From positions 124,001-188,000 of the forward strand of contig JAJXVB010000003.1 of NCBI GenBank assembly GCA_021782365.1: a DNA stretch of 64,000 bases, read 5' to 3'. A program made the translations under genes and the position numbers. The notes beneath the pieces were generated by a model. It was not told the origin of the DNA, searched no databases, and saw only the letters and a list, made by a program, of their open reading frames with translations. The stretch is from Pseudomonadota bacterium (GTDB lineage: Bacteria; Pseudomonadota; Gammaproteobacteria; Burkholderiales; Gallionellaceae). Each line of letters starts with the position of its first letter. Position 1 is the first letter of the stretch. Positions 39,373-47,694 of the stretch are shown one piece after another.

Positions 39373-39420
39373 GATTTATGCAGTCTTGGGTTTTCGGGCA
39401 TGAACGAAACGAGGTGCCAA

Positions 39421-39627
39421 ATGAAGAAAATTCTATGCATGAGCGTGCTGCTTTTTCTCGCGGGCTGCGGTGACATGATGATGCCCTATGGAACAATGCC
39501 GGCTTACGGCCCCATGCCTGGCTATGCGCCTGTCCCGGGTTTTGAGTTCGGCGGATTCGGTGGCATGGACGACGGCGGCCTGGGAGGTTTTGGCGACGGC
39601 GGATTCGGCGGCATGGATGACGACTGA
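39421..39627 (+). CDS. Small Met/Gly-rich lipoprotein
   Basis: A 68-residue lipoprotein. The signal peptide ends in LAGC (C16). The mature part has Met/Pro/Tyr-rich repeats (MMMPYGTMPAYGPMPGYAP) and then Gly/Phe/Asp repeats (GGFGGMDD, GGLGGF, GGFGGMDD). Methionines and aspartates in such repeats could bind metal ions, but nothing proves it. ATG 39421 is preferred over 39400 because the signal peptide starts there, with GAGGTG before it. The Spy-like gene follows after 33 bases. Confidence 0.65.
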   Translation: MKKILCMSVLLFLAGCGDMMMPYGTMPAYGPMPGYAPVPGFEFGGFGGMDDGGLGGFGDGGFGGMDDD

Positions 39628-39660
39628 TTTGAAATGATCAACTTTTTGAGGAGCGATACG

Positions 39661-40077
39661 ATGAAGAGGATTTTGTTTTTGGCGATGCTGCTCGGCGCAT
39701 CCATGATTGCACCAAGCTATGCGGATCAGGCCGCTGCACCTGCGACTCAGGCTAAGCCTGATCCTGTCGCAAGGGTCAATCAGCGCCTTGCGCGTCTGAA
39801 GGAAGAACTCAAGATCACGAGCGATCAGGAATCGGCATGGGCTGCCTATGCGGAGAAGACCAGGAGCAACGTCAAGGAGATGAGGGATCAGATGCAGGCT
39901 GCGATGCGTGCTCCGGCAGCGACCGCGCCCGAACGCTTCGACCGGCATATCGAACTGATGAAGCATCGTCTGGTGAATTTCGAGAACATGGATCAGGCGC
40001 TAAAGGAACTGTATTCTGCGCTGACGCCTGAACAGAGGGGGGTGCTGGATCGGCATTTCTCGAGGATGCGTCGCTAA
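39661..40077 (+). CDS. Spy/CpxP-family periplasmic protein (LTxxQ motif)
   Basis: A 138-residue periplasmic protein with a signal peptide (MKRILFLAMLLGASMIAPSYA). The mature part is helical and charged. It carries the LTxxQ signature near the C-terminus (LTPEQRGVLDRHFSRM) and a degenerate first copy (LKITSDQESAW). Family members are ATP-independent chaperones or metal-responsive stress proteins (Spy, CpxP, ZraP). GAGGAGCG before ATG 39661 supports that start over 39634. It overlaps the stop of the convergent GGDEF/EAL gene by 4 bases. Confidence 0.8.
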   Translation: MKRILFLAMLLGASMIAPSYADQAAAPATQAKPDPVARVNQRLARLKEELKITSDQESAWAAYAEKTRSNVKEMRDQMQAAMRAPAATAPERFDRHIELMKHRLVNFENMDQALKELYSALTPEQRGVLDRHFSRMRR

Positions 40078-43000
40078 GTCCTGCCGCACCATTCGGCAGG
40101 CGGCCGGTAATTTCTCAACCAGTCTGGCACGAGCCCCGCTTCCATGGGACGGGCAATGCCATAGCCCTGTGCCAGCCTGCAGCCGAAATTCAGAAGCTGC
40201 ACGCCTTGTCCCACTGTCTCTACTCCTTCCGCGATCACTTCCTTCTTGAATGCGCGGGCCAGGCTGATCACGCCTTCGACGATGGACAAATCGTCTTCGT
40301 CTTCCAGCATGTTGCGCACGAACACCTGATCGATCTTGATCGTTTGCGCAGGCAGCCTTCTTAGATAAGCCAGGGAAGCATATCCCGTTCCAAAATCGTC
40401 GATGGAAAACTGTATGCCTTGTGCGATGCAGCCTTGCATCTTCTGTATCGCAGCGCCCATGTCGCCAAGCGCTGCCGATTCAAGTATTTCCAGTTCGAAC
40501 GCGCCATCCATTTCCTGATGTCGCAACACGGAAGAGGCGATGAATTCGGCGAACCCGTGCGACTGAAGATGGCGTGCCGGCAGATTCACGCTGACGGTGA
40601 GATGGATGCCAAACTTTTGCCATGAAGTCAGTTGTTCCATCGCGCTGGTGATCACCCATTCGGAAAGCCTGATCTCGAAATCGCTGTTCTCGATCAGCGG
40701 CAGAAATTCACCGGGCGGTATCAGGCCGCGTTGCGGGTGCCGCCAGCGGATGAGCGCTTCCATGCCGACGACCTCACCGCTTTGCATGTCGACCTTGGGC
40801 TGGTAATAAAGAAGCAGTTCGTTTTGCTCCAGCGCCATCTCGACCCTGGACAAACCTTCTGAGCGGATCTGAGCGAGGTGATCGTTTGCCGCATCGAAGA
40901 AATGCATGCGATTTCGTCCCATCTGCTTCGCGATGTACATCGCCTGATCCGCATGCCTTATCAGGCTTTCTCCATCGTTCACGTCTTCGGGATAGATCGC
41001 GATCCCTATGCTCGCCGATATCTGCATCTCATGGTCGTTCACATAGAGCGGCTGCTTTATCGCTTCCATGATCCTTTCCAGCATGTGCCGACATTCTTCT
41101 TCTCCCAAGATTTCAGGAAAAAGCAGCACGAATTCGTCCCCTCCCAGGCGCGCCACGGTGTCTGTCGCGCGGGAGATCGAAAGTATTCTCCGAGCAATCT
41201 CGATCAGCAGCGCATCGCCTGTTTCATGGCCGAAAGTGTCGTTGACGGGCTTGAATCCGTCGAGATCCATGAAGCATACCGCAAGATTGCCACCAGTTCG
41301 CTTCGCCTGCGCGAGCCCCATCTCGAGGCGATCATTGAGCAGCGCCCGGTTGGGAAGTCCGGTCAGCTTGTCATAATGGGCCAGTTGCTCGAGTTCCCGC
41401 TGTTTGCTTCTGGCATCCGTCACGTCGTTGATGATCGCGACGAAATAGTCGAACTTGCCTTCTTCGTTGCGCACCGCGCGTACTGCCAGATGCACATAGA
41501 CGATCTCCCCGTCCTTCCTGATGAAGCGCTTGTCGAGTTCGTATTCGTCGAGGCGGCCTTGCAGGACCCTGCCGAACAGATCCTCATTTGCCTCCAGATC
41601 ATCCTTGTGGGTGAGTTCCGCCCAGCTCTTGCTCATCAGCTCTTCTTTCGAATAGCCCAGCATCTTGCACAGCGCATCGTTGACTTCGAGCATGCCCTTG
41701 GTCGCGTCGGTCGCCGCCATGCCTACCATGGATCTTTCAAAGTAGGCCCTGAAATGCCTTTCGCTGGCATTGAGGTTTGCCTGGGCTTGCCGTCTCATGC
41801 TTTCCCGGTCGAAGCTGTCGAGCGCGAATGAAATGTCTCTTGCCATTTCTTCCATGAGCCCTACCGTCTCCTCGTCGAAGGCATTCTTCTGATCGTGATA
41901 TACCGTTAAAACCGCGAATGGCCTTCCGTTGCGCTGAATGGGGAATGAACCGCTGCTTCCCCAGTCGAAATGAATTGCGGCCTCGTGCCAGTGCGCGGTG
42001 ATCGGACTTGATCGAAAGTCGTTGACGATGACAGTGCGATTTTCCCGGAAGGCGATGCCGGAAGGTCCTCTGCCTTCTGGCCGGTTTTCGTCCGTGGAGA
42101 CGGTGAGTTGCCGCAGATAGTCTGAGCCGTTTCCGTAGATCGATTGAAAGTCGAGCAGTTTGGTTGCCTCATTCTGCACGCCCACCCAGGCCATCTTCAA
42201 TCCTCCGAAATCGACGGCCATCTTGCACACGAGTGGAAACAGCGTTTCTTCGTTTTCCATGCGCACGATGGCTTGATTCACCTCGATGAGCGCCTTGTAT
42301 AGATTCGACAAGCGCTTGATGCGGGCCTCTGCTGCCTTGCGTTCCGTGATGTCGGCCACCAGCGCGCAGTTGTATTCCCTGCCCTCATATTCGAAAAAGT
42401 TGGCGAATACTTCCGTCGGAAAGATCGTGCCGTCCCGGCGGCGTTGTTTCGATTCCAGTTGTATGACTCGGTTGCGCTTCAAGTCCTCCCAGTGCTCGGG
42501 CCAGGTTTCAAAAGGGAAGAAGGGATCTAGGTCTGCCACCGTCATGCGGATCATCTCGTCATGGGAGTAACCAAGCTTGTTGCAGGCGGTTTCGTTGGCG
42601 TCCAGGATATGCCCGTCCTTGTCCAGCCACAGTATGCTTTCGCCTGCGCGATCCAACCCGATCTGCCGAAAACGCAGCGCCTGCACCAGGTTGTTGCGCT
42701 CGGTGATGTCGTGAAGTGCGACGAGATAGAGTCCGCCAAGATCCTGATCAAGGGAGGGGCTGATCAGAAAGGAGCGCTTCAAGCCGTCCTTGCAGAGGAT
42801 CGTGGTTTCAAGAGGCGTGATGGGTTTTTTATTTTTCCTTGCCTCCTCCTGCTTTTTCTCCCAAGTGTCGATCACCCACTGACGGTATTGCGGATCGGGG
42901 TAGGCCAGTGAACGCCAGCTCGCGAGATCGGAAGCGTCTTCTGTCGTGTAGCCGGTCAGCTGGGTGAATGCACGGTTGAGGTGGACGATGTTTCCATTGG

Positions 43001-43088
43001 CATCGTTCAGCGCAATCGGAAAGGAAACGGCTTCGATGATCGCGCGGATGCGTTCCTCGGCGAGCCTGCCGTCGCTTGATTTATCCAT
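40074..43088 (-). CDS. PAS/GAF sensor with GGDEF and EAL domains (c-di-GMP turnover)
   Basis: A 1004-residue cytosolic protein without clear membrane segments. Order: PAS (about 10-125), PAS (about 135-260), GAF (about 270-425), PAS (about 440-565), GGDEF (about 570-730) and EAL (about 745-995). The cyclase motif is intact (RLGGDEFVLLFPE), as are EAL elements (MEALIRWRHP, then DDFGTGYASL). It could therefore both make and break cyclic di-GMP, with sensing by the N-terminal domains. The ligand is unknown. The leader before the start codon is highly structured and is described separately. Confidence 0.93.
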   Translation of the reverse strand: MDKSSDGRLAEERIRAIIEAVSFPIALNDANGNIVHLNRAFTQLTGYTTEDASDLASWRSLAYPDPQYRQWVIDTWEKKQEEARKNKKPITPLETTILCKDGLKRSFLISPSLDQDLGGLYLVALHDITERNNLVQALRFRQIGLDRAGESILWLDKDGHILDANETACNKLGYSHDEMIRMTVADLDPFFPFETWPEHWEDLKRNRVIQLESKQRRRDGTIFPTEVFANFFEYEGREYNCALVADITERKAAEARIKRLSNLYKALIEVNQAIVRMENEETLFPLVCKMAVDFGGLKMAWVGVQNEATKLLDFQSIYGNGSDYLRQLTVSTDENRPEGRGPSGIAFRENRTVIVNDFRSSPITAHWHEAAIHFDWGSSGSFPIQRNGRPFAVLTVYHDQKNAFDEETVGLMEEMARDISFALDSFDRESMRRQAQANLNASERHFRAYFERSMVGMAATDATKGMLEVNDALCKMLGYSKEELMSKSWAELTHKDDLEANEDLFGRVLQGRLDEYELDKRFIRKDGEIVYVHLAVRAVRNEEGKFDYFVAIINDVTDARSKQRELEQLAHYDKLTGLPNRALLNDRLEMGLAQAKRTGGNLAVCFMDLDGFKPVNDTFGHETGDALLIEIARRILSISRATDTVARLGGDEFVLLFPEILGEEECRHMLERIMEAIKQPLYVNDHEMQISASIGIAIYPEDVNDGESLIRHADQAMYIAKQMGRNRMHFFDAANDHLAQIRSEGLSRVEMALEQNELLLYYQPKVDMQSGEVVGMEALIRWRHPQRGLIPPGEFLPLIENSDFEIRLSEWVITSAMEQLTSWQKFGIHLTVSVNLPARHLQSHGFAEFIASSVLRHQEMDGAFELEILESAALGDMGAAIQKMQGCIAQGIQFSIDDFGTGYASLAYLRRLPAQTIKIDQVFVRNMLEDEDDLSIVEGVISLARAFKKEVIAEGVETVGQGVQLLNFGCRLAQGYGIARPMEAGLVPDWLRNYRPPAEWCGRT

Positions 43089-43155
43089 TTAACATCTCAG
43101 CTTAGCCCGGGGTATGAGATGCGACAGCATCTCGCTGTAATTTGAGGATGTTAAA
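43088..43155 (-). promoter_or_regulatory. Switch-like structured leader of the GGDEF/EAL gene
   Basis: Read on the minus strand, the 5' side TTTAACATC (43155 to 43147... ) pairs perfectly with GATGTTAAA (43096 to 43088), whose last A is the A of the start codon. With one bulge the stem reaches 11 bp (CCTC with GAG). Between the arms lies a perfect hairpin GAGATGC-TGTC-GCATCTC (43133 to 43116). The hairpin arm GCATCTC can instead pair with GAGATG at 43098-43093, just before the start codon. The two folds exclude each other. No known riboswitch class is recognised. Confidence 0.5.
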
Positions 43156-43161
43156 CGGTAA

Positions 43162-43175
43162 TGCCGATATCGGCA
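43162..43175. repeat. Perfect 14-bp palindrome after the polyferredoxin gene
   Basis: TGCCGATATCGGCA is a perfect palindrome located between the stop of the polyferredoxin gene (43180) and the structured leader of the GGDEF/EAL gene. It could be a protein-binding site. It lacks a T-run, so it is not an intrinsic terminator. Confidence 0.6.
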
Positions 43176-43179
43176 ATCG

Positions 43180-44385
43180 TCATGGAGGGTTAGGGGCAGG
43201 TTTTACTGATGCTTTTTCATGGGCGAGGTGTTCGGCATCGGCGTGTTGAAGGTTTCTGGCCACGCATTGCCTGAGTTCGCCGCTGTCGGATGGATCACCA
43301 TGTTCCAGCCTGCATTCGCATCGGCAGGCAGCAGCGCGATAGCAGCCTTCCAGATTGCGGCTCTTGCAGACGTCCTCCTCTTTCGAGCATTGCGCGCTGC
43401 AGGCTTTTGCGATTTCCTGTTCCTTTAACAGTACGGCAAGCGGTATCTTGGCCTCGGGCTTGGGCTGTGTCGCGATGCCCCATGCCGTCAAGGCGACTCC
43501 TGCCAGCAGGAGAAAAATGATAGAGAAATTGGCCCGCTTCAAGATCGTGAAGGTCTTGTTGCGCGAACCTTGCGCTTCCAGCCTGAATTCGAGCAGGCCA
43601 TTCGTTTCGTTTTTCTGGTGCAGTCGGTTGCATGCATCTATGCATTCGCCGCAGTTGATGCAGATGTCGTGGGGCGCGATCTTCGTCGGCTGGATTTTCG
43701 TGATGCACACGGTCGCGCAATAATTGCATTTTGTGCAATCTGAAGAGCGGCTTTCATCATAGGCCACATGAAGCGCATCCTTGGTGCCGAACATCCGCTG
43801 TCCCATGCGGTAGAAGCAGGCGTAGTCGCAGAAGAAATAGCGCACCGCAGCGATGTCGATGAAGATCAGGAATACGGAAAAAAGATACATCAGGAAAGGG
43901 GAAAGCTTTTCACGATCCGCAAGAGTGACGATTTCCCAGGTTTCCTTGGGCGTGTAGAAGAACAGAAAAGGAATCAGCGAGAGCACGATGGATGCCGCGA
44001 GAAAGCTCGCTCCCAGCACGGCCCAGTTAAGAAACTTGTTTTTGGCCTTGGCGACGATCAATCCTTCTCCGTCCACTTCGACGCTCGCCCTCTTGCCGAG
44101 CAGCTTATGCGTGAGATTGTTCGCCCATTCGGAAAGCAGGTTCTGCGGGCATGCCCAGCCGCACCAGAGCGTGCCGATGGTCTTGTAGGTGATCACGGGA
44201 GCGAGTGCTATGATAAGCGAAAGGCCCGTGATCAGCGAAAAGCTCGACCACCACACCTGATGGCCCAGCATGAAAAAGCTGGCCGATGCCAGATCGATGC
44301 GGAAGAGCCCCGTTGCGGGAATCAGCGCGATGAGTATCAGGGTGGCGAGCTGCACCCTTCTCCTTGATGGGCGATATGACGTCAT
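43180..44385 (-). CDS. Membrane polyferredoxin (NapH/CcoG-like) with Cys-rich C-terminal tail
   Basis: A 401-residue inner-membrane iron-sulfur protein. Four or five membrane helices carry the conserved CGWACPQN and the paired FFCDYACFY cysteines of the NapH/NosR/CcoG group. Two 4Fe-4S motifs follow ([11 protein letters not shown] and [11 protein letters not shown]). After a last helix (about 290-312) comes a tail with eight cysteines in about 50 residues, probably outside the membrane. It lacks the Ig-like domain of CcoG, so an exact role in oxidase assembly is not supported. Electron transfer at the membrane is likely. The ATG overlaps the folD stop by 4 bases. Confidence 0.75.
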   Translation of the reverse strand: MTSYRPSRRRVQLATLILIALIPATGLFRIDLASASFFMLGHQVWWSSFSLITGLSLIIALAPVITYKTIGTLWCGWACPQNLLSEWANNLTHKLLGKRASVEVDGEGLIVAKAKNKFLNWAVLGASFLAASIVLSLIPFLFFYTPKETWEIVTLADREKLSPFLMYLFSVFLIFIDIAAVRYFFCDYACFYRMGQRMFGTKDALHVAYDESRSSDCTKCNYCATVCITKIQPTKIAPHDICINCGECIDACNRLHQKNETNGLLEFRLEAQGSRNKTFTILKRANFSIIFLLLAGVALTAWGIATQPKPEAKIPLAVLLKEQEIAKACSAQCSKEEDVCKSRNLEGCYRAAACRCECRLEHGDPSDSGELRQCVARNLQHADAEHLAHEKASVKPAPNPP

Positions 44386-45245
44386 TCGCCGCTCATTCCG
44401 GAAAGCCTTTCTGCCGCCCTCACCGTATTGGCGATCAGCATCGCAATGGTCATGGGCCCCACACCGCCCGGCACGGGCGTGATGTAACCCGCGACTTCCT
44501 TCACGTTCGCAAAATCCACATCGCCCACGAGCTTGCCATCGCTGGTCCTGTTGATGCCGACGTCGATCACGACGGCGCCAGGCTTCACCATGTCCTTCTT
44601 GATGAATTCAGGCCGCCCCACTGCGGCCACCAGGATGTCAGCATCCCGAGTGTGCTTGGCAAGGTCGACAGTCTTGGAGGTGCAGATGGTCACGGTGGCA
44701 TTCTTGTGCAGCAACAGGAGCGCCATCGGCTTGCCGACGATGTTGCTGCGGCCAACCACCACCGCATGCTTGCCTTCGATTTCGATGCCGGTCTTCTCGA
44801 GCATCACCATCACGCCATAGGGAGTGCAGGATGGAAAAGGCGTCTCGCCCGTGACCAGTGCGCCGACATTCCTTTCGTTGAATCCGTCCACATCCTTGTC
44901 CGGATTGATCGCCTCGATCACCTTGTGCGCATCGATATGCCTGGGCAGCGGGAGCTGCACCAGCATGCCGTGTATGCCGGGATCCTTGTTCAACTTCGCC
45001 ACCTCTTCGAGCAGCATGGCTTCCGTCGCATCCGCTGGCAGCTCGATGTGAACGGAGTGGAGGCCGAGATCCTTGCATGCCTTCACCTTGTTCGCGACAT
45101 AGACCTTCGATGCGGGATCGCTGCCGACAATGATCACCGCAAGACCAGGCGTGACTCCGCGCGCGATCAGCCTTTCGGCGCGCGCCTTCCACTCCATGCG
45201 GACCTGCTGGGAGATGGCCTTGCCGTCTATGATCTGAGCGGTCAT
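44382..45245 (-). CDS. folD: Methylenetetrahydrofolate dehydrogenase / cyclohydrolase
   Basis: FolD interconverts 5,10-methylene- and 10-formyl-tetrahydrofolate with NADP, in one-carbon metabolism. ATG 45245 gives 287 residues starting [12 protein letters not shown]. The longer frame upstream lies within ppa. Landmarks are the catalytic lysine region [25 protein letters not shown] and the Rossmann segment [18 protein letters not shown], followed by [14 protein letters not shown]. It overlaps ppa upstream and the polyferredoxin gene downstream, each by 4 bases. Confidence 0.96.
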   Translation of the reverse strand: MTAQIIDGKAISQQVRMEWKARAERLIARGVTPGLAVIIVGSDPASKVYVANKVKACKDLGLHSVHIELPADATEAMLLEEVAKLNKDPGIHGMLVQLPLPRHIDAHKVIEAINPDKDVDGFNERNVGALVTGETPFPSCTPYGVMVMLEKTGIEIEGKHAVVVGRSNIVGKPMALLLLHKNATVTICTSKTVDLAKHTRDADILVAAVGRPEFIKKDMVKPGAVVIDVGINRTSDGKLVGDVDFANVKEVAGYITPVPGGVGPMTIAMLIANTVRAAERLSGMSGE

Positions 45246-45775
45246 GCCTTGTTCCTGTAGGCTTCCAGCCCGTTCATGATCTCCGCATGAGCGGCCTCCA
45301 CGCCTGCCCAGCCGCTGATCTTGACCCACTTGCCGGGTTCCAGCGCCTTGTAGAGTTCGAAGAAATGCTTGATCTGCTCAAGCGTGATGTTGGGCAGGTC
45401 CTGATAAGTCTTGATCTCGTGGTAGAGCGGCGTCAGCTTGTCGGTCGGCACGGCGATGATCTTGGCATCCTCTCCGCCCTCGTCGGTCATTTGCAGCATC
45501 CCGACAGGACGGCAGGGAATGATCGCGCCATGTACGATGGGAAAGGGCGTGATGACCAGAACGTCCACAGGATCGCCATCGTCAGCGATGGTCTCAGGGA
45601 TGAACCCGTAGTTGCATGGGTAGCGCATCAAGGAGCCGATGAAGCGATCCACCACCAGCACGCCGGACTCCTTGTCCACCTCGTATTTGACAGGGTCGGC
45701 ATCCTTGGGGATTTCGACGATGACATTGCATTCGTGGGGCAGCTTGTCGCCTGGGCGGACGTTTAACAGACTCAT
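45242..45775 (-). CDS. ppa: Inorganic pyrophosphatase (family I)
   Basis: A soluble family I pyrophosphatase of 177 residues. The metal-binding signature [10 protein letters not shown] is present, with [21 protein letters not shown] and the C-terminal [16 protein letters not shown]. It is the first gene of the operon ppa-folD-polyferredoxin and is divergent from the PPi-type phosphofructokinase gene, which uses the same metabolite. How the cell avoids competition for PPi is an open question. Confidence 0.96.
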   Translation of the reverse strand: MSLLNVRPGDKLPHECNVIVEIPKDADPVKYEVDKESGVLVVDRFIGSLMRYPCNYGFIPETIADDGDPVDVLVITPFPIVHGAIIPCRPVGMLQMTDEGGEDAKIIAVPTDKLTPLYHEIKTYQDLPNITLEQIKHFFELYKALEPGKWVKISGWAGVEAAHAEIMNGLEAYRNKA

Positions 45776-45793
45776 TGGTGTTTCCTTGAAATT

Positions 45794-45830
45794 AAAGTTG
45801 CGAATAAAAGTTGAAAGTTGCGCAATTATA
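45794..45830 (-). promoter_or_regulatory. ppa -10 box with three AAAGTTG repeats
   Basis: The minus-strand TATAAT at 45830-45825 is a perfect -10 hexamer about 50 bases before the ppa start. Downstream of it in the leader, the heptamer AAAGTTG (plus-strand reading) occurs three times, at 45794-45800, 45807-45813 and 45814-45820. No strong -35 is visible. Confidence 0.4.
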
Positions 45831-45894
45831 AGCGATGCTGCGCGTTGACGCTGAACCCTGGTAGTTAATTTTAACTTTATGAGGAGAAGAAGCT

Positions 45895-47082
45895 ATGGCA
45901 ACACAACTTGTTGGTAAAATGGTCATTGGTCAATCGGGCGGCCCGACGGCCGTCATCAACCAGTCGCTTGTCGGCGCGATAATGAGCGCGCGCAAGCAGT
46001 CCAATATTACCGGCATCTTGGGTGCGCGCCATGGCATCGCCGGCATCATGAAGGAAGATTTCGTCGACCTTTCCACACAGAGCCAGGGTCAGCTCGAGCT
46101 GGTGGCGAATACGCCCGCCGCTGCGCTGGGTTCGGTGAGGCTGAAGCCGGGGCGGGCAGAATGCGAAAAGGTATTCGAGGTGTTCAGAAAAAACGACGTT
46201 CGCTTCTTCTTCTATATCGGAGGAAACGATTCGGCCGAGACCGCGCATATCATCGCCGAGATGGCGAAGGACGCGAATTATGACTTCTGCACCGTGCATA
46301 TTCCCAAGACCATAGACAATGACCTCAAGGTGACCGACCACTGTCCGGGTTATGCGTCTGCCGCGCGCTTTGTGGCCTTAGCCTTCATGGGGGATGACAG
46401 GGACAATTATGCGCTCTCTGGCATCAAGATCAACGTGGTGATGGGGCGCAGCGCGGGTTTCCTGACTGCGGCCTCAGCCCTTGCGCGTCAGGCCGAAGGA
46501 GACGGGCCGCATCTCATCTATCTGCCCGAGCGCGTGTTCAACGTCGCCGCCTTTCAGCAGGACGTACGCGATGTGATGGCGAAATACGGCCGCTGCGTGA
46601 TCGCGGTATCCGAAGGCATCACGGACAAGGAAGGCAATCCGATATCGACTTCAGGCGAACGGGATTCGCACGGCAACATCCAGCTCTCGGGAAGCGGCGC
46701 GCTGGGAGATACGCTGGCCGCGCTGGTCAAGGAAGCCTTTCCCGGACAGAAGGTGCGCGTGCGTGCGGATACCTTCGGTTATCTGCAGCGCTCTTTCCCG
46801 ACCATCATCTCGCCTATCGATGCAAAGGAGGCGCGCGAGGTGGGGGAGTATGCGGTCAACCATGCAGCCACGACAGGCACGCCAGGTTCGGTATCGATCA
46901 GGCGTCTGTCGAGCAAGCCCTATGCCAGCGAATGCTTCATCACGCCCTTGTCATCGGTGGCCAAGGAAGCGACCCATATGAAGGATGAATACATCAACGC
47001 GTCGGGCAACGATGTGACTGCTGCCTGGATGGATTACATCAGACCATTGGTCGGTGATCTGCCTGTGATCGGCAGGCTTTGA
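45895..47082 (+). CDS. pfp: Pyrophosphate-dependent 6-phosphofructokinase
   Basis: A 395-residue phosphofructokinase. Donor-specificity positions point to pyrophosphate: the loop reads GGNDS with D112 where ATP enzymes have Gly, and PKTIDND has K138 where ATP enzymes have Gly. The N-terminal GQSGGPTAVINQS and MGRSAGFLTA are typical of the PPi group. PPi enzymes run reversibly, so this one may serve both glycolysis and gluconeogenesis or Calvin-cycle steps. A strong GAGGAGAAGAAG site precedes the ATG. It is divergent from ppa. Confidence 0.93.
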   Translation: MATQLVGKMVIGQSGGPTAVINQSLVGAIMSARKQSNITGILGARHGIAGIMKEDFVDLSTQSQGQLELVANTPAAALGSVRLKPGRAECEKVFEVFRKNDVRFFFYIGGNDSAETAHIIAEMAKDANYDFCTVHIPKTIDNDLKVTDHCPGYASAARFVALAFMGDDRDNYALSGIKINVVMGRSAGFLTAASALARQAEGDGPHLIYLPERVFNVAAFQQDVRDVMAKYGRCVIAVSEGITDKEGNPISTSGERDSHGNIQLSGSGALGDTLAALVKEAFPGQKVRVRADTFGYLQRSFPTIISPIDAKEAREVGEYAVNHAATTGTPGSVSIRRLSSKPYASECFITPLSSVAKEATHMKDEYINASGNDVTAAWMDYIRPLVGDLPVIGRL

Positions 47083-47131
47083 TGCTGCAGCCGGTACTTT
47101 GAGCCGGCTTCTTGAGGTAGAATTCGGGTGT

Positions 47132-47161
47132 GCCCAAGCCGATCTTTGGCTTGGGCTTTTT
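47132..47161 (+). terminator. Intrinsic terminator after pfp
   Basis: GCCCAAGCC and GGCTTGGGC form a perfect 9-bp stem with a seven-base loop, followed by TTTTT. A TAGAAT at 47118-47123 just before it could be the -10 of the next gene, in which case this hairpin would sit at the start of that transcript. Confidence 0.8.
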
Positions 47162-47174
47162 ACCTCTCAATGTC

Positions 47175-47657
47175 ATGAATAAAAAAGTTAAAGTGCTCTT
47201 CGTTTGCATGGGCAACATTTGCCGTTCGCCCACTGCAGAAGCGGTGTTCCGCCTCTATGTGGAGAATGCCGGATTGTCCGAATCCATCCTGATCGACTCG
47301 GCAGGTACGCATGACTATCATGTCGGCCATGCGCCAGACCTGCGCTCCCAAAATGCCGCAGCGCAGCGCGGCTATGACATGAGCAGCCTGCGCGGGCGCC
47401 AGGTGGTGAGCCAGGATATCGAAAACTTCGACTATGTGCTCGCGATGGACTGTGCAAACCTTGCGATATTGCGATACCTTGCGCCGCGAGAATGCAAGAA
47501 GCATCCCGGGCTTTTCCTCGATTATGCGAGGCATCACAGGGAACGTGAAGTCCCTGATCCCTATTACGGCGGGGAGACGGGTTTCGAGCGCGTGCTGGAC
47601 ATGGTGGAAGATGCGGCCCAGGGATTGCTGGAGCACATCCAGAAGACCCACTTCTGA
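47175..47657 (+). CDS. Low-molecular-weight protein tyrosine phosphatase
   Basis: A 160-residue phosphatase with the P-loop CMGNICRS (C11 to S18) and the general-acid aspartate in DPYYGGETGF. ATG 47175 is taken. An upstream in-frame ATG at 47130 lies in the terminator hairpin. Such enzymes can act on protein tyrosine kinases of polysaccharide export or on small molecules. No kinase gene is near, so the substrate is unknown. Confidence 0.92.
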   Translation: MNKKVKVLFVCMGNICRSPTAEAVFRLYVENAGLSESILIDSAGTHDYHVGHAPDLRSQNAAAQRGYDMSSLRGRQVVSQDIENFDYVLAMDCANLAILRYLAPRECKKHPGLFLDYARHHREREVPDPYYGGETGFERVLDMVEDAAQGLLEHIQKTHF

Positions 47658-47662
47658 ATAAA

Positions 47663-47689
47663 GCAAGGCCGCACTAAGTGCGGCCTGCT
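47663..47689. terminator. Hairpin between phosphatase gene and rne
   Basis: GCAAGGCCGCACT faces AGTGCGGCCTGC, a strong stem of at least 8 bp (GGCCGCAC/GTGCGGCC) extended by GC pairs. It lacks a long T-run on either strand, so termination is likely but weaker than at the classic sites. Confidence 0.55.
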
Positions 47690-47694
47690 CTATA

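Noticed and set aside
40878-41831. 317-codon plus-strand frame antisense to the GGDEF/EAL gene
   Set aside because: It lies wholly opposite intact PAS, GGDEF and EAL coding sequence and shows no recognisable domain.
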